From NCBI GenBank assembly GCA_902766115.1, contig CACXCL010000115.1, forward strand, positions 1 to 7,189: 7,189 nucleotides of DNA. The letters run 5' to 3'. Every line of letters starts with the position of its first letter. Within the stretch, counting starts at the first letter, position 1. This document shows, piece by piece, positions 1 through 5,672 of this stretch. The notes under the pieces were generated by a model that saw nothing but the letters and a program-made list of their open reading frames with translations, made no database searches and was not told the DNA's origin. The DNA is from an uncultured Ruminococcus sp. (GTDB lineage Bacteria > Bacillota > Clostridia > Oscillospirales > CAG-272). A program made the position numbers and the translations under genes.

Positions 1-612
1 CCCGAAGCGGACGCGCTTCAGGTAAGTGACTTCGCTCCCCGCCCGGGAGAGCATTCTCTTGACCTGATGGAACTTGCCTTCCGTTACGGCGACCGTCCCG
101 GAGAGGCGGTCGTCGGACGGCGCGATCCGCGCGGGCTTCGCCGTGAAGTCGCCGAGATCGACGCCGGATTCTATCATTTTGATCCCCTCGTCCGTAATAG
201 CGGGCGAGCAGGTGAAAAAGTACTCCTTTTCGACGTGACGTCGCGGGGAGAGGAGCAGGTGGGCGAGAGGTCCGTCGTCCGTTATGAGCAGAAGGCCCTC
301 CGTGTCTATGTCGAGCCGTCCGCAGGGGAAGAGACCGGGCCGCTTTCCGTCTTCGCCGAGAAGCGCGATCACCGTGTCGCCGTCTTCGGTCGAGCTCACG
401 TATCCCGCGGGTTTGTTGAGCATATAGTAGACGTAAAGCGCATAGACGAACGGCTCGCCGTCGACCGTGATCCGGTCGGCGTCGGGATCGACCGCGGCGT
501 CCGGTTTCCTTATCGGCTCTCCGTTGACCGCGACGCGCCCGCGGCGGATCGCTTCCGCCGCCTGACGGCGGCTGAATCCGCCGTTCGACGCGATGAGTTT
601 ATCGAGGCGCAA
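1..612 (-). CDS. rsuA: 16S rRNA pseudouridine synthase, RsuA type (3' end outside window)
   Basis: Isomerises one uridine of 16S rRNA to pseudouridine (position 516 in E. coli RsuA) during small-subunit assembly in the cytoplasm. An N-terminal S4 RNA-binding domain (about residues 2-45, with LDKLIAS and FSRRQAAEAIRRGRVAVNG) is followed by the catalytic domain. The catalytic aspartate is D101 in GRLDIDTEGLLLIT (residues 98-111), and EGKFHQVKRM (about 175-184) is the RsuA-type late motif rather than the EGRNREVRR form of RluB. The start is TTG at 612-610: the same frame has a stop only 18 nt upstream, no ATG or GTG lies between, and GGGAGG (621-626) sits 8 nt before it. The 204 codons seen lack roughly the last 30-40 residues of a usual ~240-residue protein. 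It lies 18 nt after a small membrane-protein gene and shares its promoter. Confidence 0.93.
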   Translation of the reverse strand, partial: MRLDKLIASNGGFSRRQAAEAIRRGRVAVNGEPIRKPDAAVDPDADRITVDGEPFVYALYVYYMLNKPAGYVSSTEDGDTVIALLGEDGKRPGLFPCGRLDIDTEGLLLITDDGPLAHLLLSPRRHVEKEYFFTCSPAITDEGIKMIESGVDLGDFTAKPARIAPSDDRLSGTVAVTEGKFHQVKRMLSRAGSEVTYLKRVRFG

Positions 613-630
613 AAGGACCGCCTCCCTTCG

Positions 631-759
631 TCAGTCACCGAAAAGAGGAGAGATCAGGAAGATCGACGCGACGCCGAGAACTGCGGCGACCGCGCCTCCG
701 ACGAGCAGTCCGAAGAGGAACGATCTCACGAATCTTTCGATGAAAAAATGAACTCTCAC
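631..759 (-). CDS. Small single-helix membrane protein, 42 aa, unknown function
   Basis: This reading frame starts with GTG (759-757), has GGAGG at 768-772 (8 nt spacing), and ends with TGA at 633-631. The product begins MRVHFFIERFVRS, basic and amphipathic, followed by one hydrophobic helix (about residues 13-40) rich in Gly and Ala (LLVGGAVAAVLGVASIFLI) and a short GD end. By the positive-inside rule the N-terminus should face the cytoplasm. It is the first gene after the promoter at 806-834 and stops 18 nt before rsuA, so the two are probably co-transcribed. The stop is in the same frame as rsuA. I do not recognise a family. The start site, helix and spacing are seen; expression is inferred. 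Confidence 0.62.
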   Translation of the reverse strand: MRVHFFIERFVRSFLFGLLVGGAVAAVLGVASIFLISPLFGD

Positions 760-805
760 GGCGGACGCCTCCGAATGATTTTTCAGGCGTCCTTATTCTG
801 TCTTA

Positions 806-834
806 ATTATATCATATATATTCCGCGGGGGCAA
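806..834 (-). promoter_or_regulatory. SigA-type promoter for small membrane protein and rsuA
   Basis: Read on the minus strand, TTGCCC (834-829) and a perfect TATAAT (811-806) are separated by 17 bp. The start point should fall near 799, giving a leader of about 40 nt before the GTG at 759. The stretch around the -10 is AT-rich in otherwise GC-rich DNA. Confidence 0.7.
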
Positions 835-890
835 TAACGGAGGGTCGCGGCGGACCCTTTTTCCGCGCCGAAAATTTTGAAAAATCGGTA

Positions 891-919
891 TTGACACCCG
901 GGATGATTTATGATATCAT
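891..919 (+). promoter_or_regulatory. SigA-type promoter for tRNA-Glu
   Basis: Perfect -35 TTGACA (891-896), a 17-bp spacer and TATCAT (914-919). Transcription should begin near 926, about 35 nt before the mature tRNA. The pre-tRNA leader can fold: 925-933 pairs with 942-949 (8 bp with one bulged C), a plausible 5' leader hairpin removed by RNase P. The promoter points away from the rsuA promoter at 806-834. Confidence 0.85.
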
Positions 920-960
920 ATCTCTTGCGCGGGACGGGAAGCCCCGCAAAAACCGAATAA

Positions 961-1032
961 GGCCCGTTGGTCAAGCGGCTAAGACACCGCCCTTTCACGG
1001 CGGTAACGGGGGTTCGATTCCCCCACGGGTCA
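961..1032 (+). tRNA. tRNA-Glu (anticodon UUC)
   Basis: A complete cloverleaf of 72 nt. The acceptor stem is GGCCCGT against ACGGGTC (one G-U pair). The anticodon stem CCGCC/GGCGG holds the loop CTTTCAC with anticodon UUC, and the T-arm is GGGGG-TTCGATT-CCCCC. The discriminator base is A and no CCA is encoded, so CCA must be added enzymatically. The sequence closely follows the Bacillus/Clostridium tRNA-Glu form. It stands alone between its own promoter and terminator. Confidence 0.97.
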
Positions 1033-1033
1033 A

Positions 1034-1070
1034 AAAAATGGCAGGACGGCTTCGCCGTCCTGCCATTTTT
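1034..1070 (+). terminator. Intrinsic terminator of tRNA-Glu
   Basis: A perfect hairpin begins two bases after the tRNA. TGGCAGGACGGC (1039-1050) pairs with GCCGTCCTGCCA (1054-1065) around a TTC loop. The stem is extended by A5/T5, and the T run at 1066-1070 gives the U-tract. Confidence 0.92.
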
Positions 1071-1072
1071 GC

Positions 1073-1173
1073 GTGGGGGAATCGAAGGGCCCCGGTAGTG
1101 AATGACAGCCCGGTGGGCTGTCAGAGCCGGGGCTGACCGAGCCCGCAGGCGAGACTCGATCCCCCACGGGTCA
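1073..1173 (+). repeat. Nested-hairpin element bounded by partial tRNA-Glu copies
   Basis: GTGGGGGAATCGA (1073-1085) is the reverse complement of the T-arm of the upstream tRNA-Glu. 1156-1173 is a direct copy of the tRNA 3' end (1014-1032) with one T deleted. These ends pair with each other (1073-1085 with 1156-1167, one bulged A). Inside, GCCCCGG (1089-1095) pairs with CCGGGGC (1127-1133), and TGACAGCCC (1103-1111) pairs with GGGCTGTCA (1115-1123) around a GGT loop. The result is a long stacked hairpin with a side segment at 1134-1155. Translations across it look like proteins only by accident. It could be a relic of an insertion at the tRNA, a structured RNA, or a small palindromic repeat family. 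The pairing is seen; its role is unknown. Confidence 0.7.
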
Positions 1174-1174
1174 G

Positions 1175-1202
1175 AAAAAAGCACGCGGAAGCGTGCTTTT
1201 TT
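1175..1202 (+). terminator. Intrinsic terminator after the partial tRNA copy
   Basis: AAAAAAGCACGC (1175-1186) pairs perfectly with GCGTGCTTTTTT (1191-1202) around a GGAA tetraloop. Both ends carry the tract, so it can work in both directions. Its place, directly after a copy of the tRNA 3' end, repeats the tRNA-plus-terminator layout seen at 1014-1070. Confidence 0.85.
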
Positions 1203-1206
1203 CAAC

Positions 1207-1384
1207 GAAATAAATCCACTGCGTGGATTTGTGAAATACGCTTGCGCGTGTGAAATACGCCTCCGGCGTGTGAAATGCCTGCGGTCGTTGGAGGATTTAT
1301 TTCATTTCACATTCGGCGCGAGCCGAATATTTCACATTTCCCGTCAGGAAAATATTTCACATCCCGCGGAGCGGGATATTTCAC
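1207..1384. repeat. GTGAAAT / ATTTCAC interspersed hairpin element
   Basis: The left half has GTGAAAT at 1231-1237, 1250-1256 and 1270-1276. The right half has its complement ATTTCAC at 1304-1310, 1329-1335, 1354-1360 and 1378-1384. Between the units lie small hairpins: AAATCCAC/GTGGATTT (1212-1230), ACGC/GCGT (1238-1249), ACGCC/GGCGT (1257-1269), ATTCGGC-GCGA-GCCGAAT (1311-1328), 1336-1353 (one mismatch) and ATCCCGC-GGA-GCGGGAT (1361-1377). An 11-bp perfect inverted repeat, GAAATAAATCC (1207-1217) and GGATTTATTTC (1293-1303), encloses the left half. No open frame here looks like a real gene. I do not know a named family for it; the structure is read directly from the sequence. Confidence 0.85.
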
Positions 1385-1385
1385 T

Positions 1386-1416
1386 AAAAAACCGACGGGT
1401 TGCCCGTCGGTTTTTT
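1386..1416. terminator. Bidirectional intrinsic terminator
   Basis: AAAAAACCGACGGG (1386-1399) pairs perfectly with CCCGTCGGTTTTTT (1403-1416) around TTG. It begins two bases after the last ATTTCAC unit and may be part of that element. Confidence 0.85.
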
Positions 1417-1417
1417 A

Positions 1418-1453
1418 CCTTTTCTCTTCTCTTTTCTCTCTTCTCTCTTCTCT
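1418..1453. repeat. 36-nt C/T-only (polypyrimidine) tract
   Basis: Every base of the plus strand is C or T, in TCTC and TTCTC units, including a 17-nt mirror repeat at its right end (TCTCTTCTCTCTTCTCT). It separates two terminator hairpins. Such tracts slip during replication and can form triplex DNA; any role here is unknown. Confidence 0.75.
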
Positions 1454-1485
1454 GAAAAAACCTCGCCAATGCGAGGTTTTTTCAG
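1452..1485 (-). terminator. Intrinsic terminator of the GH95 gene (bidirectional)
   Basis: CTGAAAAAACCTCGC (1452-1466) pairs perfectly over 15 bp with GCGAGGTTTTTTCAG (1471-1485) around CAAT. It lies 28 nt past the stop of the minus-strand glycosidase gene, with a T tract on both strands. Confidence 0.9.
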
Positions 1486-1513
1486 TTATATATTCTCAGC
1501 TCGTTCCGGTCGG

Positions 1514-3796
1514 TCAGTTTGCGACCTTGTATTTGCCGTTTCTCGGAAGAACGACGACGCATCTGTTTGCTCTGTAAACGTTCTCGCCGTCCGTCAGAAC
1601 GGCGTCAGCCTGACATTCCGGCAGTTCCACCGTGATCTCGCCTTCGACGGGCGATCTCAGTTTCAGCTTTTCTATCTTCCCGTTCTGCCAGTTTGCGGAA
1701 ACGGTGACGTTGCCTCTCGCCCTAAGTCCTTTGAAGGATCCGTTGGCGAGCTCGTCCGGAAGAGCGGGCAGCAGGGAGATTATCCCCTCGTGACTCTGAA
1801 GAAGCATCTCGGCGATCGCGGCGGCTCCTCCGAAGTTACCGTCGATCTGGAACGGAGGATGGTTATCGAAAAGATTAGGCAGAGTGGAGTTCGTGAACAG
1901 CGCGCGGAGATTCTTCATCACAGACTGTCCGTCTCTGAGTCTCGCGAACAGATTGATGAGCCATGCTCGGCTCCAGCCCGTGTGTCCGCCTCCGGCGGAG
2001 AGACGTCTGTCCATGGTCACCTTGATGGCGCGGTAGAGCTCAGGGGTTTCTCTTGTAATCTGCGCGGCGGGGTAGAGGGCGAAAGCGTGGGAGATGTGTC
2101 TGTGACCGGGCTCGTACTCCTCATAGTCCTCGATCCATTCCATAAGCTGACCGAATTTGCCTATCTTCAGCGGGGGCATCTTTGCACGCATTTCTCTCGC
2201 TTTCGTCGCGAGTTCCGGGTCGATCCCGAGTATATCCTCGGTCTCGGCGTAGAAATCAAGTAAACCGCTGATGATTTCAACGTCCATCGTCGGTGTGATA
2301 GTCAGGTGTACGAAAGTGCGCTCTCCTGTCTCGGGATCGATCTGCGCGTAAGCGTTTTCGGGAGAAGTGGACGGTCCGGTCATGAGGGTCCCGTCCGGTC
2401 CCTCGAACATGGTGCTCATGAAGAACTTGGCGCTCTCTTTAATAAACTCATATGCCGTGTTGCGAAGAAAGTCCTTATCCTCCGTGAAGAGATAATGTTC
2501 CCACATGTGGTAAGACAGCCACGCGGCGCCGAGGGGCCACAGACCCCACATCCCGTCCGCGGCGGCGGCGAACTGATAGATGTCCGCAACGTGATGGACC
2601 ACCGTTCCTTCAGCGCCGTAATTCTCCCTTGCAACTTTCTTGCCTCCGGGAAGCAGACATTCGTTCATGTAAGTGAAGAGCGCACCGCAGCAATCGGAAA
2701 TGTTTGCGACTTCCGCCGGCCAGTAATTCATCTGCAGGTTTATATTAGTGTGATAGTCGGAATTCCACGGCGCTTCGGGTCCGTCTGACCAAACTCCCTG
2801 AAGATTTGCGGGATAGGTGTCCTCCCGGCTGGAGGAGACGAGCAGATACTTGCCGAAGAGGAAATAGAGCGAGACAAGCTCTTCGTCGACTGCGTTTTCA
2901 TCTCCGGAGAGGCGCGAGAGCCGCTCGTTAACCGGCAAATCGGAAAGGGAAGGATCGACGGGATCGAATTGCACCTCCGAACGGCTCATAATGTCGGAGA
3001 AGTCCGATATATGCTCCGCGCGGAGAACCTCGTATCCTTTCTCGACGTTTTTGAGATATCTGTCCGTGTCAAGACCGGGATCACGGAATGCAGTAACGAT
3101 CGATGTATACGTCTCGATATATTTTGCGCCCGTGACGCTGACTGACCCTGCAGATCGATCATATGAGGCGACCCCGTCCGTTTTTATGATGAGGGAATAC
3201 TTGAACTTATGATTTCCCGACGCCGTGACGCATACGATGTCACATCTCGCGCCGTCTCCGGTAACCTTGGTTTCATTTTCGACTATGTTCTCACGTCTGA
3301 ACGATATATCGATCTTCTCCGAGGCATCGCAGTCGATCCTTGAGCACACGAGCTTTGACGGGTGCGATACGAAATACTCTCTTTTGTACCTTTTTCCGTT
3401 TTTGTCGTATGAGACGTCAAGGATACCGTGGCTCAGATCGAGATTTCTTTCGTAATTTCCGGACTCGCCGTCGCCGTGGAGCTTTATAAACAACTCTCCC
3501 GCTGCCTCATAGGATTTTACGACAAAGAAACTGTCCTCGAAGTTCGCGTGAGCCCATTTCTCGGCCTCGACGCATTTTCCCTCAAGGAAAAGCTGTCGTA
3601 TTACTTTCAGCTTTTCGCTGTATCCCGGGACGAACGTGTCCTGAGGACCGCCCGCCCAGATCGTTTCCTCATTGAATGAGAGCCGCTCCTCTTTCACGGT
3701 ACCGTAAGTCATAAGTCCTATGGATCCGCATCCGAGCGGGGAAGCGTTCTCCCAGTTTACTGCCTCGTTTTTCAGTTTCAGAATGTGTTCACTCAT
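1514..3796 (-). CDS. GH95 family alpha-L-fucosidase, cytosolic, 760 aa
   Basis: Releases terminal alpha-L-fucose, typically alpha-1,2-linked, from glycans by an inverting mechanism. The N-terminal beta-sandwich covers about residues 1-270, the (alpha/alpha)6 catalytic barrel about 300-670, and a beta C-terminal domain follows. Family marks are PANLQGVW (329-336), APWNSDYHTNINLQMNYWPA (342-361), TSPEN (477-481), GHRHISH (564-570) and FQIDGNFGG (649-657). By alignment to B. bifidum AfcA, N351 and N353 match N421 and N423, E480 matches E566 and D652 matches D766. H349 matches the His replaced by Thr in the known GH95 alpha-L-galactosidase, favouring fucose. No signal peptide is seen, so substrate is likely imported as oligosaccharide. 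The ATG at 3796 is chosen over one 24 nt upstream because AAGGAAG sits 6 nt before it. It overlaps the recombinase gene by 8 bp. No transporter or fucose genes lie nearby. Confidence 0.92.
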   Translation of the reverse strand: MSEHILKLKNEAVNWENASPLGCGSIGLMTYGTVKEERLSFNEETIWAGGPQDTFVPGYSEKLKVIRQLFLEGKCVEAEKWAHANFEDSFFVVKSYEAAGELFIKLHGDGESGNYERNLDLSHGILDVSYDKNGKRYKREYFVSHPSKLVCSRIDCDASEKIDISFRRENIVENETKVTGDGARCDIVCVTASGNHKFKYSLIIKTDGVASYDRSAGSVSVTGAKYIETYTSIVTAFRDPGLDTDRYLKNVEKGYEVLRAEHISDFSDIMSRSEVQFDPVDPSLSDLPVNERLSRLSGDENAVDEELVSLYFLFGKYLLVSSSREDTYPANLQGVWSDGPEAPWNSDYHTNINLQMNYWPAEVANISDCCGALFTYMNECLLPGGKKVARENYGAEGTVVHHVADIYQFAAAADGMWGLWPLGAAWLSYHMWEHYLFTEDKDFLRNTAYEFIKESAKFFMSTMFEGPDGTLMTGPSTSPENAYAQIDPETGERTFVHLTITPTMDVEIISGLLDFYAETEDILGIDPELATKAREMRAKMPPLKIGKFGQLMEWIEDYEEYEPGHRHISHAFALYPAAQITRETPELYRAIKVTMDRRLSAGGGHTGWSRAWLINLFARLRDGQSVMKNLRALFTNSTLPNLFDNHPPFQIDGNFGGAAAIAEMLLQSHEGIISLLPALPDELANGSFKGLRARGNVTVSANWQNGKIEKLKLRSPVEGEITVELPECQADAVLTDGENVYRANRCVVVLPRNGKYKVAN

Positions 3797-4835
3797 TGTC
3801 GTCTTCCTTTCCGGCATCATTGTCCCGAGCCGCGGGTTTGTTTTTGATCGATGAAAGCGGGTTTTTGCTCATGGCGTCTTCCATGCCTTTGTTTGATACG
3901 TGCGTGTATATCTGCGTGGTGTTGAGCTGTTCGTGACCGAGGATGTCTTTCAGAACACGTATATCCACCTCGCCGGTCTGATACATCAGGGTGGCTGCGG
4001 TGTGTCTGAGCTTGTGAGTTGAATAATGCTTGTTTTCAAGTCCGGCCTTCTCAAGGTATTTGTTGACCATCCATTGAATCGTCTTTACGCTCAGACGGTT
4101 GTATCTGCCGTGGCCGGAGAGAAACAGCGCGTTTTGTTCCTTCTGTGACTTTACCGCGAGCCTTGTCGGGAGATATTCGCCCAGTGCGGCGCGGCACGCG
4201 TCGTTGAGGTAGATGATCCTCTCCTTTGACCCCTTGCCTACCACCCGGAGCGATCTCATGTTGTCGGATATATCGCTGATGTTAAGCCCTGCAAGCTCGG
4301 AAAGTCTCATGCCGCAGTTGAGGAACAGGGTGACTATGGTGTAGTCCCTTGTGACCGTCTTTGACTCACGGTCCTGTCGTATGGCGTCAAGAAGTCCGAG
4401 ACTTTCGTCAACGGAAAGATGCTTCGGGAGCTGCTTCTTTTTTTTCGGCGTTTCGATGTTGACGCAGGGATTGTTTTCAAAATAGTTTCTCTTGACCGTC
4501 AAATACTTATAAAACGATTTGATCGCGGAAAGCTTTCGCGCTTTCGTTGAGTTGGAGTCGTGGCGCGTGCTGTCGAGATAATACAGAAAATCGTAAATGG
4601 CGACGGTGGTTACCTCTTCAAAAAAGTCAACTCCGAGTCCGCTGAGATCAAGCTTTTCCGCCACTTCCTCGCTATATTTTTCGCCGTTCTTGCTCAGGAG
4701 CAGAAATCTTGTGAAAAGTCTCAGATCAAGGAGATACTCGTCAACTGTTTTCTGCGAACAGCCCTGAATGGATTTTTTGTACTGGGCGAATTCTTTTACA
4801 GGGGCGGGAAACTGTGCAAGGTCAAGCCTGCTCAT
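3789..4835 (-). CDS. Tyrosine site-specific recombinase, XerC/XerD family, 348 aa
   Basis: Cuts and rejoins DNA at specific sites through a tyrosine-DNA intermediate; Xer pairs resolve chromosome dimers at dif. The N-terminal SAM-like core-binding domain (about 10-128, with KTVDEYLLDLRLFTRF and ARKLSAIKSFYKYL) precedes the catalytic domain (about 135-325). The catalytic set is complete: R177 (CGMRLSEL), K201 (GKGSKER), H274 and R277 (STHKLRHTAATLMY), H301 (LGHEQ) and nucleophile Y310 (TTQIYTHV). It is about 50 residues longer than E. coli XerC, mostly through an insert at about 47-75 and a charged C-terminal tail; both occur in clostridial chromosomal Xer proteins. The start is the ATG at 4835 (AAGGAG 9 nt upstream); the ATG at 4844 abuts that site. 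The motifs alone do not settle XerC against XerD or an element-borne integrase, but no phage or plasmid gene is nearby. Confidence 0.9.
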   Translation of the reverse strand: MSRLDLAQFPAPVKEFAQYKKSIQGCSQKTVDEYLLDLRLFTRFLLLSKNGEKYSEEVAEKLDLSGLGVDFFEEVTTVAIYDFLYYLDSTRHDSNSTKARKLSAIKSFYKYLTVKRNYFENNPCVNIETPKKKKQLPKHLSVDESLGLLDAIRQDRESKTVTRDYTIVTLFLNCGMRLSELAGLNISDISDNMRSLRVVGKGSKERIIYLNDACRAALGEYLPTRLAVKSQKEQNALFLSGHGRYNRLSVKTIQWMVNKYLEKAGLENKHYSTHKLRHTAATLMYQTGEVDIRVLKDILGHEQLNTTQIYTHVSNKGMEDAMSKNPLSSIKNKPAARDNDAGKEDDNE

Positions 4836-4923
4836 CCGGAACATCTCCTTTCCGACGCGTGATTTATGAAATGTTATGTTTTCACAATAAAGTGGATTAT
4901 TTGTAAATTTTTCGGCAGGGATA

Positions 4924-4952
4924 TTGTAATGACGGCCAAAATGAAATAAAAT
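4924..4952 (+). promoter_or_regulatory. Likely promoter of the membrane protein gene at 5002
   Basis: TTGTAA (4924-4929), 17-bp spacer, TAAAAT (4947-4952). The start point would be near 4959, inside the palindrome at 4950-4970. I found no convincing promoter in the other direction for the recombinase gene within 4836-5001. Confidence 0.55.
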
Positions 4953-4970
4953 ATAAGCGTCACTTATATT
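4950..4970. promoter_or_regulatory. Inverted repeat at the start point, possible operator
   Basis: AATATAAG (4950-4957) and CTTATATT (4963-4970) are perfect 8-bp inverted repeats around CGTCA. The palindrome overlaps the end of the -10 box and the expected start point of the promoter at 4924-4952, a usual place for a repressor site. No regulator is visible in the window, and an AT-rich palindrome may arise by chance. Confidence 0.35.
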
Positions 4971-5001
4971 ATCCTTAATTAGACGGAGGAAGTCAATACC
5001 T

Positions 5002-5574
5002 ATGATCAGATTTTTTAAAGATCATTCGAAAATCATCTGCCGTCTCCTTCTATATCAGTTCGGAGCCGCGTTTCTCGGGATAACCGTCAGCTTTGTCACA
5101 GCGCAAAGCAATACGGCGGTCGACTTGATCGGCAGCATCTTCGCGATAACTTTTTATCTCGTCCTGATCTACATGGTAATGTGGGAAGAAGGCGCGAAGG
5201 AAAGAATAAAGATAGACGGGGGAAGGGCGCCGTATAAGCCCTTGAAAGGTCTGTCTCTGTCGCTATTCGCGAACATACCGAACGTCATTATCGCGGTGAT
5301 GATCCTCGTGGGATTTATCTTCGGAAAAAAAGACGGTCCCTTCGCCTTTTCCTGGGGCACGTCGATCTACGCGGTATTCCGTATGATCGCTTTGGTTTGG
5401 GAGTCTATGTTCAACGGGATCGTGCGGCTGTATTCTCCGAGAAATCCCTCGATTTTCTTCCTGATCATCTTCCCGGCGCTTGGCGTATGCACTCTCGGCT
5501 ATTTTCTCGGTCTGCGGAACAGACGGATCCTCGGTTTCATTCCCGCGCGCCGTTCGAAAAAGCCTGAAAAATGA
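5002..5574 (+). CDS. Multi-pass membrane protein of unknown function, 190 aa
   Basis: I do not recognise a family. Four clear hydrophobic helices are seen at about 11-33, 40-61, 84-108 and 150-171, with a weaker amphipathic one at 121-143 (YAVFRMIALVWESMFNGIV). The loop at 62-82 is charged (EEGAKERIKIDGGRAPYKPLKG), as is the basic C-terminus after 171 (RNRRILGFIPARRSKKPEK), which suggests both lie in the cytoplasm. No catalytic or metal-binding motif stands out. The start ATG has GGAGG at 4985-4989, a long 12-nt spacing; no better start is available. It has its own promoter, and no terminator follows it before the next promoter at 5600. Coding is supported by length, hydrophobic pattern and ribosome site. 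Confidence 0.8.
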   Translation: MIRFFKDHSKIICRLLLYQFGAAFLGITVSFVTAQSNTAVDLIGSIFAITFYLVLIYMVMWEEGAKERIKIDGGRAPYKPLKGLSLSLFANIPNVIIAVMILVGFIFGKKDGPFAFSWGTSIYAVFRMIALVWESMFNGIVRLYSPRNPSIFFLIIFPALGVCTLGYFLGLRNRRILGFIPARRSKKPEK

Positions 5575-5599
5575 ATCTCATCAAAACGTTCATCCGTTA

Positions 5600-5628
5600 T
5601 TGACAATTTTTTGATGCGATGGTATAAT
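5600..5628 (+). promoter_or_regulatory. Perfect-consensus SigA promoter
   Basis: TTGACA (5600-5605) and TATAAT (5623-5628), both exact, with the ideal 17-bp spacer. The start point should be near 5635, leaving a leader of about 38 nt before the ATG at 5673. It should be strong and needs no activator. Confidence 0.9.
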
Positions 5629-5672
5629 AACAAAAGCAAATATTCATATATTGAGATATTCGGGAGACACAT

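Noticed and set aside
67..837. Long plus-strand frame over rsuA
   Set aside because: It is antisense to a clear RsuA sequence with S4 and catalytic motifs; its translation is Arg/Asp-rich without any domain.
841..862. Hairpin AGGGTC/GACCCT with T run, plus-strand terminator candidate
   Set aside because: The stem has only 6 bp and no plus-strand transcript is seen entering it; it lies between two divergent promoters.
961..1173. Phage or island attachment pair at tRNA-Glu
   Set aside because: The two 3'-end copies are only about 140 bp apart with no integrase between them; the Xer gene at 3789-4835 is outside and separated by a terminator cluster.
807..1205. Minus-strand frame across tRNA-Glu and its neighbour
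   Set aside because: It is the antisense of the tRNA, terminator and structured element; the GNRTPV-like peptide is a common artefact of antisense tRNA translation.
1207..1384. Possible CRISPR array
   Set aside because: The repeats are only 7 nt, switch to the complement halfway, and the gaps are self-complementary hairpins instead of unique spacers; no cas genes are present.
1102..1577. Plus-strand frames across the hairpin element
   Set aside because: They read through terminators, the C/T tract and palindromes; composition follows the repeats and no ribosome site fits.
1400..2263. Plus-strand frame antisense to GH95
   Set aside because: The minus strand encodes a full GH95 enzyme with all catalytic motifs here.
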